DNA of 64,000 bases from Platynereis dumerilii (lineage: Eukaryota > Annelida > Polychaeta > Phyllodocida > Nereididae): positions 31,350,501-31,414,500 of the forward strand of contig JAPTHN010000011.1 in NCBI GenBank assembly GCA_026936325.1. The letters are read 5' to 3'. The position numbers were made by a program, and so were the translations under genes. Shown one piece after another: positions 1 to 11,335 of this stretch (positions are counted from its first letter, which is position 1; each line of letters begins with the position of its first letter). The notes beneath the pieces are model-generated. The model saw only the letters and a list, made by a program, of their open reading frames with translations, was not told the origin of the DNA and made no database searches.

Positions 1-325
1 CTTAGACTTAGTCAAATTCCAGATCAGACATTTCCCGTCAGTGGGAATCAAGGACAACCAAGGCCATTTGGTTGCCTGGGAAATTACCTACTTCATCGGT
101 TGTATGGGTATGCTGTATGTGTTGCCAGAGCACAGGGGCAAAGGTTTAGCTCAGTATGCCATCTACAAATTAAGTGAGAAGCTGATACAACAAGGAAAAA
201 CCGCCTTCTGTTTCGTAGAACATGCCAACAACGCATCAAAACAACTTCACGAGAAATGTGGCTTCTATGAGGAACCCGGCACAGAAAGTCTCTTTGCTGA
301 CTGCAACATGCAACAGAATTCATGA
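1..325 (+). CDS. GLYAT-like acyltransferase A, last exon (5' partial)
   Basis: The reading frame is open from base 2 and ends at TGA 323-325. It encodes the C-terminal GNAT half of a glycine N-acyltransferase-like protein, which moves an acyl group from acyl-CoA to an amino group. Visible signatures are HFPSV, GHLVAWEITYFIG, GMLYVLPEHRGKGLA and LHEKCGF. RGKGLA fits the acyl-CoA pyrophosphate-binding motif (Q/R-x-x-G-x-G/A) of GNAT enzymes. The segment aligns along its length with the last exons of the two further copies at 10347 and 40159, but it is clearly the most divergent (GIKDNQGHLVAW against ALRDSKGHLVGW). Earlier exons lie upstream of the window. An AATAAA at 570-575 is a possible poly(A) signal. 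The substrate cannot be told from sequence. Confidence 0.85.
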   Translation, partial: LDLVKFQIRHFPSVGIKDNQGHLVAWEITYFIGCMGMLYVLPEHRGKGLAQYAIYKLSEKLIQQGKTAFCFVEHANNASKQLHEKCGFYEEPGTESLFADCNMQQNS

Positions 326-1253
326 CCAATTAAAACCTATTTTGTGATTTAAATTGCACTTCGGAATAATACAAATTGCCAGCGAATATTAGATGGCAAC
401 TAGAAGATGCATCAAGTCAGCAAGAACTCATTTGCGATTAGGAAATTGTTTCCTTTTTTACTGACCATGTTAAATTAATAAGAATACTATACTTTATTTT
501 ATTCCCTAAACGTACTTTGTGAATATGAAGCACACACATATATGATTGACTGACAGCAATCCAGCACTCAATAAAGATAAATATTTTAAACCTGGTGCGG
601 TAAATTTTAAATGTAATCACAATTGATGATCACAATGTACTGGCTTCAACTGAAAATGTAATGTTTACTAATTGTTCAGGTCTACATTGCACTTAATGTT
701 TCCTATGCGCAGTACTTCCTGATCACGTAGAACATCTAGAGGAATAAATCCAACAGCAACGAGTACAGCCAAACGTAAATATACAAATTTCTCAATGTGG
801 TGTGAGACATAAATTCAAAATAAATTCTTGTAAATCTCCTGCGTCCGAATCGGTAAATCATATATCCATGCATGAATTGGTTGCAGTCCTGGGAAGACGC
901 CGTTATCGAGCCACACTGCAATTTCAAGGACAAATTCTGATCCAAGCCTATAGATAAACCGCAACACCATCACCAAGTCTTACGATAAAAAAAACTAAAT
1001 CAGTTTTTGGCTTATTTTTGTTTTTGCGCAAATACTTGTGATAATTGTCTGATATATGAGAGTGCTTATCTTCCCCTGCCACTGTTTTATCCTACATTTA
1101 AACATTTTAGTTCACTTATGTCATGTATTACACAATATTCTCTTGAGCAATATGTTGTGATAACTGGTTCATTCAACAATGTGTGTCAAAAACCAGATAC
1201 AAACCTATATATACCAGTGAATATAGTGACATACATTTTCATTAAATGAGAAG
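326..1253. other. Intergenic, GLYAT-like A to B
   Basis: No coding segment was recognised. It holds the probable 3'UTR of gene A with AATAAA at 570-575. The promoter and 5'UTR of gene B should lie in its right half, but I see no clear TATA box or other core element. Confidence 0.5.
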
Positions 1254-4200
1254 ATGGTGGTGTATCTGGAAGGACCCCAGCTCACCCAGGCCTTGCTAAG
1301 GGTCAAATCATGGGAAGACCAGGCCCCCTACTCTTGGAGGGTAAGTTGAATAACTCTTCTGCTGAAATTAGTATGTATTATTAGATCACATCCTAAGCAA
1401 ATGAAGTAGGACAATCATTATCTAGGACAAAATGAGCTGGCCAAAATTTGGTGTCATGTAGTGCTTCAGTTTTTAGAGACATGCATAGCAACAAATGCCA
1501 TTTGAATATGATTATGAGAAAATGTTATACCTTTTAGACTACAGCAATATCAATAAACATGACGAGCTGCAGCCACTCCCATGTTAGCCTCATCAGGTTG
1601 TCAAGTGGCTACTGTAGCTCAGAAACCCATAGGCCTATTAAAACCGATGTAACAGATAATATGCTATAATATATGCAGATAAGATTCAAGTATTCAATTA
1701 TTCGAGTATTTACTGAACACAGGTCCTCATTAGGTGTTCTATATTCAGATCTTTGTAATGCTCTAGAGGGTCACTGTCCTGCTACCACCATGGTGAGCGC
1801 CGTATGATGGGTGAGAGATGATAAGGCTGTTAATCTGACATTAACCCAATTCATTCTGGGAAGTTCAGGGTCTTTTAGTTGCCCCAGAATAGAACACTGG
1901 ATACAACCCCCCTCCACTTTTGGTAGGCAATACGGGATGGACCTTAGTCAGGAGCCATTTATTTATGACATATAGCTCTTGGATACTGCAGCTCCCCACT
2001 GTGGGGCTCGAACCGACTGAGCTAGTTCCCCTGATGAATGGTGATATTCAATAAATAAATTTTTCCTTTATTCCAATTGCAGTTGATTGGCTGCCTGCAT
2101 TCTCAGATTGACATGGATTGTGGACATATCTTCATTGTGGACCAGTGGCCTCAGTTCAAGGCAATCTGCACACTTCCAAACAAAAAATGCGTATGTTTTT
2201 ATTACCGTAAAATGGGGTTACTTTGGCTGTTCTGTACTACTTGGGCCATCAAATAAGAAAAAGATTTAGTATCTTGTAGCTATACAGGTATCAAACTGAC
2301 ATAGATACCAGGAAATTAATTTTTGTATCTGCTAGAGTTACTTGTTAAGCACTGAGCACCCAGAAGTTTGCATGAATATCACCAATACTATTGAGCTTAA
2401 ATGCAAGGCATAATAACCTACCCTTTTGCAGCCAGACAGCAAAATGTGAGTCGTAATCATGACTGTCCCAGTGTGCCCCGCCGGGCACATTGAGACATCA
2501 GCTAAAAAATCATTTTAACACTCCATGTGCAATAGATATTACATATAAGTAGTGCGTACGACTATATATACAGTGCATTAACACCTTGTAGTGCCAATAG
2601 TTGATAACTTTAAACAGTTTTAAACATTCAACATCAACTATGCCTCATTCACTGTGGCCTCAGTGAATACCTATAGTGGGCAGTCCCAGGTCATTCAGTT
2701 GGCTTGGACACTTACATTCCACCATACTAAGTTTGTCACGATGTGCCCCCGAATTCACTGTCCCAATGAGCCCCAATATGACTTTTACGCCAAAATGGTA
2801 ATTTATCAGGCAGCAGTGAGTGTGTTATCAGGATAGCAATTCATAACTGTTCGTTACAATGCATCAAATTCATACAAGCATTGAGAAAGCCTCATTGTTC
2901 ATGGTTTGTCCACAGAATAGTTTGAATTGAACCCCTCTGAATTTACTTCAGTTGTAGGAAAACAAACTTTTCCTCGCCATACTTCTGCTTGTGGCTGTAA
3001 TTTGTCAATAAAACAATAGAAACATCATGATGAGAAATTACAAGATATGATGGCACCACCATATCAAATAGCTTGCCAGGAACCAAGAAGACCCCACTGT
3101 CCCATAGTGCCCCATGTCCCAATGTGCCCCGGTTCCCCCTACATATATTTTTTCCTTATTATTATACCAGTGCTTCTTTTGGAGATAATAAGAGAGAATG
3201 ACTCCGTTTGTTCCCACACCTGGGTAATTTCTAAGCAAAAAATATTTTTAAGACAAAGTCAAGGTCAAAGTCAAAGTCAAAGAAATTTTATTTATCGTCG
3301 GTGTTACATTAACAGAAACACAAGCCTATTAAGGCTTTTACATCCGACTCTAAGCAAGTGTTTTAAAAACAGGTGCAACGAGAGTAAAAAATATAAATTT
3401 TAACAACACATATTTGAGCCTACCCAACAGCACAAAGATTAAAACAGTTAGACTGGTGTTTTGTTTTTATAGTGCATATATTCCGGCCATGCAGCCTTCT
3501 TCAGTGCAAAATGAAAATGACAGTTAGTGACAAAAACAGCACGACCTCATCGTGACAATAAAATTTCCGATAGGTGGCGCCACAAAGGCAAAGTGGCTAA
3601 AAATAGAACACTTGCAAAAATGCTATGTCAAAGAACACATATCAAGGTTAAAAGACAAATGTCTGAAATCTAGAACACCCTGCCTCCTAAAAAATATAAT
3701 TTATGTTACCATGACAACATGAATAACAAACAGATAATACAGTGCAAAAATATAGAAAGTATGAAATATAAAGATAACTCTAAATATTAATAGAGATGAT
3801 AATAGCACAATAACAACATTCTTAAAATAATTCTATTTCATAACTTTGTTGCGCAATGCATGAACGGTGTCACATGTGAACACCAATTGATTACCCACAG
3901 TTTGCACGAGCAATATGTGCAGTGTTCAAATTTTCTTATTTTATACCCTGTTTTGTGATTTCACTTTTATTTCTCTGGACCAATGAGAAGAGGCCTATTG
4001 TTCAATATATAAGGATCAAAATCACTTCTCCAGTTTCAGACGACAAGTGACTATTTGAGGTGAAATAAGGCGCAGTCAGCATAAAAAAAGGTGTACTTTT
4101 AATATATTATCACCAAATTAATACAAAACACATGAGAAAAGAGTAAAAATTCAGTTCTCCCATACCATGTCCTTCTAATCTAATGATTTTCCAAAGGAGG

Positions 4201-7200
4201 TTTCATGACCCCTGTCCCAGGGGGTCTGGGAGGTGTCATTGCCGTTCAGTATGGTGAGTGCCGGCGAGCAGATTTATGTGGAATGAGTGCTACACAAAAT
4301 CATACTATGTTATAGTATTATTCCACCAACTGAAGAAAACAAATCTTTTCACTGCCAGACATTCCAGCTTTTATTTGCAGACGATAATCACATCATTCTC
4401 TAATTGCAGGCTTTCTCGTCATGATTGCAGATTTGCTGGTTTTTCTTTGATGTTGTATACCAAGACGGGAAGGAGGATGGTTTTTTGGAGAAATTCCTGT
4501 TTGATTCAAAGCTATGGGAAGTTGCAAAGCCGCTGGAGAATGCCACCATCCGTGTGTATTCCTTTTTTAAAAAATCCTGAAATTTGTTTGTCGGTGGTAT
4601 TTTAGAAAGTGGCAAAATGGGCATGTTCATTTGTATGATTTGTTACAGATTGGGCAGTTGAACGGACTGGAATTTTGGATGACCTTTGTCGTTTCAAAAA
4701 CTTGACTGGTACTAATGATGAGACATTCGCAAAACTTGTATCAGATGAACGCAGCCTCATTCCCCAGTAAGCAGTTTTTAAAACTTAAGATCGACCATTC
4801 CGATTTTGATTTTCAAAAAATCTTCCTTTCTTTGCCAACCATCCATGGGTATTCTTATTATTTTTATTTGAAAGTATATTGATATTATTTATAAAATTTA
4901 TTATAATACAATACAATACAATGCAACACTTGAAAGTACAAAGCAAATATTACTGTAGGGATACACTGATTTCACTTTTGGACTTCCGAACCGATCCAAG
5001 TACAATATTTAATTTCGATCTTATCTGAGTACCGATCCAATCTGACGAGAACTATTCCACCCTGTAGATTTTATAACATTAATAATTATTTAGTTCTTAC
5101 TTTCACTGACAGTGTGTCACCACCATTTTCAGCAGTGTGAGCTTACACTGAAAAAACACTTTGTGTAAAATAGCAGACAAGATCTATGTGTAAAATGGGC
5201 TTTGTGTATTCCAGTCAAAATAATGTGTGACACAGACAAGCAGTGTTGTACAACAGCATAAAGCACACTGTTGATCCAGCAACTTCCAATTTGTCTGATA
5301 TTTCACACAAAATTTCACACAAAATATTGGATACTTTTGCTTGGTGAAAGACTAATCTTCTTTATAAATGTTTTGTTTTGTTGGCCAACATGGCAAACAA
5401 TTAAACTGGAGCAAATCTGACCTTGTTTCGATTTTAAAGTCACCAAGCTTCACTTAAGAAGTGTACTGACTCAGACTAACTACATATTTGTTAGCAAAAG
5501 ACAAGCATGTTGCAACCTTGGTTAAAAGTACATTTGTCACTGGGAAGTTCCCATTGTGGGGTTTACTGGAGCTGACTGAAATATGTAAAGGTAAGTTAAA
5601 GATTTGCTTTAATTATTTTTGATTGCATGCATGAACCAAATGTGATATATAGCAGATTTTAAGTGGAAAATTGACTATTATTACAATGCTCGAATATCAT
5701 GTTAAGGTGAGTGATACTTCCAAGTTATTAGCATGACATGAGTCAAATATAGGCCATGACAAAGGGCTAATTCATGTCTCAAACACATGGCATTGCAAGT
5801 TCATGTATGAAATTATCTGGGATAAAGTTCATTTGTTTATTTCTAAGAAAATTGAATTAGTATTATATTTTGTTAATTATTAGCTTGAAGACTGTGTATA
5901 TATAGGCCTACTTATTTGTCAATATTGCAAATTTATATGTTGTTTTGAAAACAATGGAATTACTGGGGCATATCCATGGCTATAGGTGTAGAGTGGTTGG
6001 GAAAGTTGTAGAACATTGGAATACATTGGGATAGTTTTTTTTTTAAATAGACAGTGAGTTTGGATTAGGTTTAGTGTACAGATACTGGACATTGGTCATG
6101 CTTGGGACAGTTGATGTTTGAGACAGTTGAGGGTAGGTTTAGGGTTAGTGCATAGATGTTGGACCTTGGTCATGCTTGGGATAGTTGCTGTTTGGGATAC
6201 TTCAGCCTTAAGGACAGGTAAAGGATTAGTGCATAGATGTTGGACATTGGTGCTTGAGATGGTTGATAGGTTTAGGGTTGGTGCATATTGTATGGATGTT
6301 GAAAATTGGTCATGTTTGGTTGATATTGAAGATAGGTACAGGGCTAGTGCATAGATATCGAGCTAAAGCCATCTGTATGTGTAGTATGTTTGGAATAGTT
6401 GGAAATGGTACATTCATAGGTGTAGGAGCCAGGGGTCAGGGGGGGTTGTAGCCCCCCAAAAATAAAATTTTTGAAATATAAATTTTTCGGGTGGTTTCGG
6501 GCTGAATATTTTGTGAACTTAGATTTTGGGACAATTTCGACAATATTTTTTGAGCAGCCCCCCAAAATGTATTGACCTCCTGTGCCTATGGACCGTACAT
6601 TGGTTACGATTGGGATGGTAGTAGTGTGTGTGGTACACAGAACATGGTTTTTTACATGTACATGTAAATTTCTTCAGAACCTATGGACACTAATTTTGTG
6701 ATTTTTTGTTATTATTTTTATATGTACCAGATGTTTGTGGATGTAAATTTTATCTTGTGCACAGTAAGCAATAAATGTTCTACTACTACTACTACTAAGT
6801 GCTTGTAATTCCCGAGATACAGTAAACTGAAATTGAAGGAGATGGGCACTGGGCAGGTTTATAAAAGCATTATAATGAATAGAATAACATGTTCTGTGTG
6901 CTCATTAAAGAGTCTGGAGTGCATTTTTTAAAATAGTGTGTGTGTTTGTACTACAATGTTGTGAGCACCAGTCTTTGCTGCTGAGTGTATGTTCTCTTGT
7001 AGCTGATCATGTGACACATCAGTCATGCATTACTAAAGCCTTGATTTTGCTCTTTGCTTATGAATTTCTACTTGTACAAAGACAGTAGAAGGACAACTTC
7101 AGTTTTGTTTCTGTCTGTATTCAATACTTGTAATTGTTTATTTCAGAGTGACAACGATTTCTCAACTGGTTAGCCAGACATTTCGATAATTTTGCCGGGA

Positions 7201-10200
7201 AATGGGAGAGAATGGCACTAGTACTGCTGTCAAAGCTACACCAAAAGCTCAACAATAGAATGAAAGAGATGATCTTAAAATTGCAAATGATGGAATTGAT
7301 TTATAAGCAGGTAAGAAAGGAGCACATTGCAAAGAATTAGGAAGGTGGCTTTAACTATTTATTCTTTTACAGAATAGAGTTACAACACAACATTTGTCAT
7401 GCGTCACCACCTTGGGCAGCACCTTCATCTTTTTTATATTACAACTATGCCAATTGCAGATGTTTTATACAAGATTACTTTTACTAATTGGATAACTCCA
7501 CATAGTGTATTTTGTAAATCAAATATATTTTATGGGTGAACAATTGATAAAGACATACAAGACTGAATAATGTAATATGCACTTGTTAGACAAAAATTAG
7601 AAATAATATTGTGTATATTTTCCAATATGGTCAATAAATACTAATACTTTTCGAATTACGCTATATATCTGTTGATTTTCTCAATACACACAAATCTAGT
7701 TTACCTAATTGGTATATTGCAGAATGTTATTTGGTAAATCATCTCTTTCCTCATTAAATGGTCAGCATTCCTTTTTTTTGCAGACGTCGTGGCTAAAATG
7801 GCAACTTACAGAGACCATGGAATATATTGTGGATTTCAAACTAGTAAGTTTGTATTTTGTTATTATATTTCTTGGTGTATAATTATAATAAGACCCAATA
7901 GTTACGATGTTTTGTGGTGTTTAAGATGTGCCCGACGACAACTTGCAACAATCTTCTGATGTTGCAAATGTTATTTTTGGCTGATGTTGTTGTGTTGCGA
8001 CAAGTTTAGACTCAAATTATATTGGTAACATTGAGTGGTTACTCAAGAAAAACTATTTTTAATTAATAAATTACAAAATTACATGAAAGGGTACAGAGGA
8101 CTCAAGATCTCTTTATGAGTGGGGGAACATATCAAAATAACATCGTACAAACATTTGGTCTTATTCTTGCCCAATTATACAATTCACAAGAGAGCTAAAT
8201 TTTGCTCAGATGATAGATACTAGTCAGTTGAATTTGCCTAGACATGATTTCCCAACTTTAGGTAAACAATGCAATAACACCACCAACATATCTCTTTATG
8301 CAAAAAGAACCATTGGGTATACAACAATATATACTGACAACTTGCAACAATCTTCTGATGTTGCAAATGTTATTTTTGGCTGATGTTGTTGTGTTGCGAC
8401 AAGTTTAGACTCAAATTATATTGGTAACATTGAGTGGTTACTCAAGAAAAACTATTTTTAATTAATAAATTACAAAATTACATGAAAGGGTACAGAGGAC
8501 TCAAGATCTCTTTATGAGTGGGGGAACATATCAAAATAACATCGTACAAACATTTGGTCTTATTCTTGCCCAATTATACAATTCACAAGAGAGCTAAATT
8601 TTGCTCAGATGATAGATACTAGTCAGTTGAATTTGCCTAGACATGATTTCCCAACTTTAGGTAAACAATGCAATAACACCACCAACATATCTCTTTATGC
8701 AAAAAGAACCATTGGGTATACAACAATATATAAAGCATGGTTTATATACACTACTTCTTCATGTGCAAAACAACCTGGGTTGTAATCTATTTGCATGTGA
8801 AGGTTTAAATTATGCTCTACTTGCGTGAAAATGACTGACAAATAACAAAATAAGGATCAATACATACAAACATGGATGGTGTAATTCACTATTTTTTTTC
8901 TTTATCTATTACTATTCAGGTGGGACCAAGCATGGATGAGTATGCGGGATTGAGAAAGATTCCTTTAGCAAAGGAGGTGTCACACGGTAGCAACAATTTC
9001 CTGCTCTTCGCAGCTGCAGCATTGTCGAAGTGCAGCAGTATAATACATGACCTGCTTGAATTGGAAAACATTATTTATGACTTGCTCATTAAATTAAGGA
9101 CATTTTTATTCAGGGATGGGTATGTAGACCAATCATAATTATAAACTTTATTCGATTTGTACATTCATATTGTGAAGAACTATGCAAATATCTTTATGAT
9201 TTATAAAAAAAATACATATTGACTCTTTTCTTAGCATATGATTAATAATACCTCAAGTACTGTACACTGTATCATTATTTGCTATTTTTTAATTAAACAT
9301 TCATATAATCAATGGAAATCTTGTTTTGGTTATCATTGCATTTTGGAGAATGAAATATACCTTGTTTATCTGTATCTAAAGGGTTAAGGATTCATTGAGT
9401 GCGCATAGATTTACTAATTGTTAATTCAGACAATGATCTGTGCTGAAATGGACAAAATTCTGAACAAAGGCTATGTTGCCATATAAAAGAGCATGTGCTG
9501 AAATGGACAAAATTCTGGACAAAGGCTATGTTATTTTAAACAAGGGCATATGCTGGAACAGACAAAATTCTGAACAAAGGCTATGTTATTATACACAAGG
9601 GCATGTGCTGGAACAGACAAAATTCTGAACAATGGCTATGTTATTTTAAACAAGGGCATGTGCTGAAATAGACAAAATTCTGAACAAAGGCTATGTTATT
9701 TTAAACAAGGGCATATGCTGAAAAAGACAAAATTCTGAACAAAGGCTGTGTTATTGTGCACAAGGGCATGTGCTGGAACAGACAAAATTCTGAACAAAGG
9801 CTATGTTACTTTAAACAAGGGCATGTGCTGAAATAGACAAAATTCTGAACAAAGGCTATGTTATTATGCACAAGGGCATGTGCTGGAACAGACAAAATTC
9901 TGAACTAATTCATTGCTACTTCAGACAATGATCTATGCTGAAATAGACAAAAATCTAAACAAAGTCTATGCTAAATCAAGCAATGGCCTGTGTCAAAACA
10001 GACAAAATTCTAAACAAAGTCTATGTTGCAACAGACAAATATCTATCATAAAATTAACACATATTTTAACAGTTTTGATGTGTAAAGCAGACAAAATATT
10101 GTGTTGGTTTACACAAAAATTTTTAGACAAAATTATTGTCTAAAATATCACACATTTCATTTTGTCTGGAATAGACAAGACTTTGGACGGACACCAGCTA

Positions 10201-10755
10201 ACATGCGATTTTGTGTAAATCCAGACAAAATTTGTCTATTTTTAGACAAAGTGTTTTTTCAGTGTAGATCTACCAAATGCTTTCTTCTGACATAGCAGAT
10301 TTCACATTTATTAATTACTTACGTTATTGATTTATTATGAATTCAGAAGCATTCCAGTGGGTTATGTCCTTGGTGTACTGACGAAGGAAGACATTCCAGT
10401 TGTCCACGAAAACTGGGTGTTAGGCAGAGAAGACAATGTTGAGTTTGTGAGGAGCAGCCTGGTGCACTTTCCGTCAGTTGCACTCAGAGACAGCAAGGGC
10501 CACCTGGTGGGTTGGTACGCAACTTATTACATCGGAGAGATGGGAATGTTAACTGTTCTGGAGGAGCACAGAGGAAAAGGATTGGCTAAGTGCCTCATTT
10601 ACGAACTTGCAAAGAAACTATTCGCTCTCAAAAGATATCCCTACAGCTATGTCGATATTAACAACATGCCCTCCGTTAAAAGCCATGAAAGGTGTGGATT
10701 TCGAATGGCACCATCTTGCGACACTTATTTTAAGGACCTTCTGAAAACTGTCTGA
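1254..10755 (+). CDS. GLYAT-like acyltransferase B, complete five-exon gene
   Basis: Exons: 1254-1340, 2083-2190, 4431-4551, 4649-4766, 10347-10755. All introns are GT-AG and the phases agree (0, 0, 1, 2), giving 280 aa, close to the usual ~290 aa of GLYAT proteins. The family uses acyl-CoA to acylate glycine or other amines. The N-terminal half shows the family pattern GHIFIVDQWPQFKAI (exon 2) and CWFFFDVVYQDGK (exon 3). The C-terminal half is the GNAT fold with GHLVGWYATYYIGEMGM, EEHRGKGLAKCLIYELAKKL and HERCGF. The ATG at 1254 was chosen because it gives MVVYLEGPQLTQALL, collinear with the first exon of copy D and the QLxxLL start of the family; an in-frame ATG at 1248 cannot be excluded. 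AATAAA lies at 10882-10887. Intron 4 is 5.6 kb and mostly transposon. Specific substrate unknown. Confidence 0.88.
1341..2082. other. Intron 1 of GLYAT-like B
   Basis: GTAAGT donor after 1340 and a TTGCAG acceptor at 2077-2082. Apart from a tRNA-like repeat near its 3' end, nothing recognisable. Confidence 0.7.
2003..2031 (-). repeat. tRNA-derived SINE head, collapsed
   Basis: Read on the minus strand this is GGGGAACTAGCTCAGTCGGT followed at once by TCGAGCCCC. It contains a perfect pol III A box (TAGCTCAGTCGG) fused to a B-box-like GGTTCGAGCC. A tRNA needs about 30 bases between the two boxes, so this is not a tRNA gene. It is best read as the head of a tRNA-derived SINE in which the anticodon arm was lost, or as chance. 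The body would continue toward lower coordinates. Confidence 0.35.
2455..3143. repeat. GGGGCACAttGGGACA-type transposon end
   Basis: Variants of CCCAGTGTGCCCC, CACTGTCCCAATGAGCCCC and GTCCCAATGTGCCCCGGTT recur at about 2465, 2757 and 3096-3140. The right edge, read backwards, is TAGGGGGAACCGGGGCACAT. It resembles the TAGGGGAGACCGGGGCA terminus of the element at 38270-38907, so a related non-autonomous TIR family is likely. No matching left terminus was found. Confidence 0.35.
3253..3400 (-). repeat. Possible retroposon 3' tail, minus strand
   Basis: On the minus strand the sequence runs into AATAAAATTTC and then a TTTGACTTTGAC-type short tandem tail. Several non-LTR retrotransposon families end this way. 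No reverse-transcriptase coding sequence was recognised next to it, so this is only suggestive. Confidence 0.3.
6040..6360. repeat. Degenerate tandem repeat, ~65-85 bp
   Basis: Imperfect copies of a unit containing GGGTTAGTGCATAGATGTTG and CATTGGTCATGCTTGGGA recur at about 6075, 6136, 6222, 6271 and 6336. The short reading frames over it are periodic by-products and not genes. Confidence 0.6.
6415..6592. mobile_element. Short MITE with CATAGGTGTAGGAG ends
   Basis: The left end CATAGGTGTAGGAGCC is mirrored by GACCTCCTGTGCCTATGG on the right. The flanks repeat GTACATT (6408-6414 and 6594-6600), close to an 8-bp target duplication as hAT elements make. A G/C-rich GGGGGGTTGTAGCCCCCC palindrome lies inside. 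Non-coding and non-autonomous. Confidence 0.55.
7212..9138 (+). CDS. Unidentified three-exon ORF (125 aa) inside intron 4 of B
   Basis: Not recognised. Three segments join with canonical GT-AG sites, all in phase 0: 7212-7310 (donor GTAAGA), 7784-7843 (TTTGCAG acceptor, GTAAGT donor), 8920-9138 (ATTCAG acceptor, TAA stop). An in-frame TGA at 7149-7151 and an acceptor-like TTTCAG at 7141-7146 precede the ATG at 7212. The protein begins MALVLLSKLHQKL, is largely helical and Leu/Met/Lys-rich, continues through TSWLKWQLTETMEYIVDF and LRKIPLAKEVSHG, and ends LRTFLFRDGYVDQS. The frame stays open upstream of the ATG back to the TGA, with residues such as HFDNFAGKWER. It sits within the candidate CACTG element, so it may be a piece of that element's coding region or a captured host fragment. 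Three phase-0 joins could still be chance. Confidence 0.35.
7937..8734. repeat. Near-perfect 399-bp tandem duplication
   Basis: The block at 7937-8335 repeats at 8336-8734 with no difference that I could see. It begins GACAACTTGCAACAATC and ends near CAACAATATAT. It lies in the second intron of the unidentified ORF. Such identity means a very recent duplication or an assembly artefact (two haplotypes joined in tandem). Confidence 0.9.
9421..10030. repeat. 55-bp minisatellite
   Basis: GACAAAATTCTGAACAAAGG recurs at exactly 55-bp spacing (9451, 9506, 9561, 9616, 9671, 9726, 9781, 9836, 9891), then in diverged form at 9946 and 10001. Units vary mainly at GAAATAG versus GGAACAG and at the last ten bases. 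The core word GACAAAAT is the one enriched in the adjoining transposon end, so the array probably grew from a subterminal repeat of that element. Confidence 0.92.
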
Positions 10756-11335
10756 CTTTAGTGTGTGTGTCTGACACAAGTTGCATTATGGAATTGCCAT
10801 CTACATGTTATTTGTTTGCTGATTTATGGCATCGACAATTTATTTGCATTGACTATTCAGAAATGACATGATTTATATTTCAATAAATGCGTTAAATATT
10901 TAACAGAGACATCAAATTTATATGATTTTATCAATGGAAATTCGCAACTAATTATGGAGCGAACTCTAACATGTTTTGCATTACATTAATATGAACTGTC
11001 TTGATGTCTTAATTGATGTACAGCGGACGTCAATGAATTGTGCATGATTCACATATCAAACTGGTATAAAATATTATTGAGCTATCGTTCTTAGGAAAAT
11101 TGTGTGTTTTGTATTAGTGATGAGGTTTAATGAATACTTTAGTCAATGTGAAACTGCAAAATCACGGCTTCCGCTTAACCATTATATGAGTTACAAACAT
11201 GCACTTTTTGGATCAATTTCATTGCTCGTGATTATTATTCGGACTTCGATGTCATTAAAGAAACCTGCAGCTCAGCCATTACAGGCAATAAGAAACATAT
11301 GTTGTATACACTGCTTTTATTTCAAAATTTTGGGC
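10756..11335. other. 3'UTR of B and upstream region of the sulfotransferase gene
   Basis: AATAAA at 10882-10887 serves gene B. The in-frame sequence upstream of the sulfotransferase stays open back to about 11102 and includes another ATG at 11120, so its 5' boundary is unsettled. No core promoter element was recognised. Confidence 0.5.

Larger units (their letters stand above)
2191..4430. other. Intron 2 of GLYAT-like B
   Basis: 2.2-kb intron. It contains repeats rich in GTGCCCC/GGGGCACA (2455-3143), a possible reversed retroposon tail (3253-3400) and otherwise unassigned AT-rich sequence. A repeat beginning CCGTAAAATGGGGTTACTTTGG-like sequence lies near 2203; only one end is visible. Confidence 0.5.
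5146..10264. mobile_element. Candidate 5.1-kb CACTG-ended DNA transposon in intron 4 of B
   Basis: The ends are inverted repeats: ACACTGAAAAAACACTTTGT at 5145-5164, with its reverse complement at 10246-10265, and both are bordered by TA. Both subterminal regions are rich in the same short words (TTTGTGTAAA, TAGACAA, GACAAAAT), as in transposons with repeated subterminal transposase-binding sites. Inside are degenerate repeats, a hAT-like MITE, an unidentified spliced ORF and a 55-bp minisatellite. No transposase motif was recognised, so the superfamily is undecided. The two ends could instead belong to two separate copies of a small MITE. Confidence 0.45.

Noticed and set aside
3480-3530. Penelope-like or other retroelement signature around GCAGCCTTCTTCAGTG
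   Set aside because: Reminiscent of a motif near the ends of some retroelements, but no coding or ribozyme structure could be confirmed.
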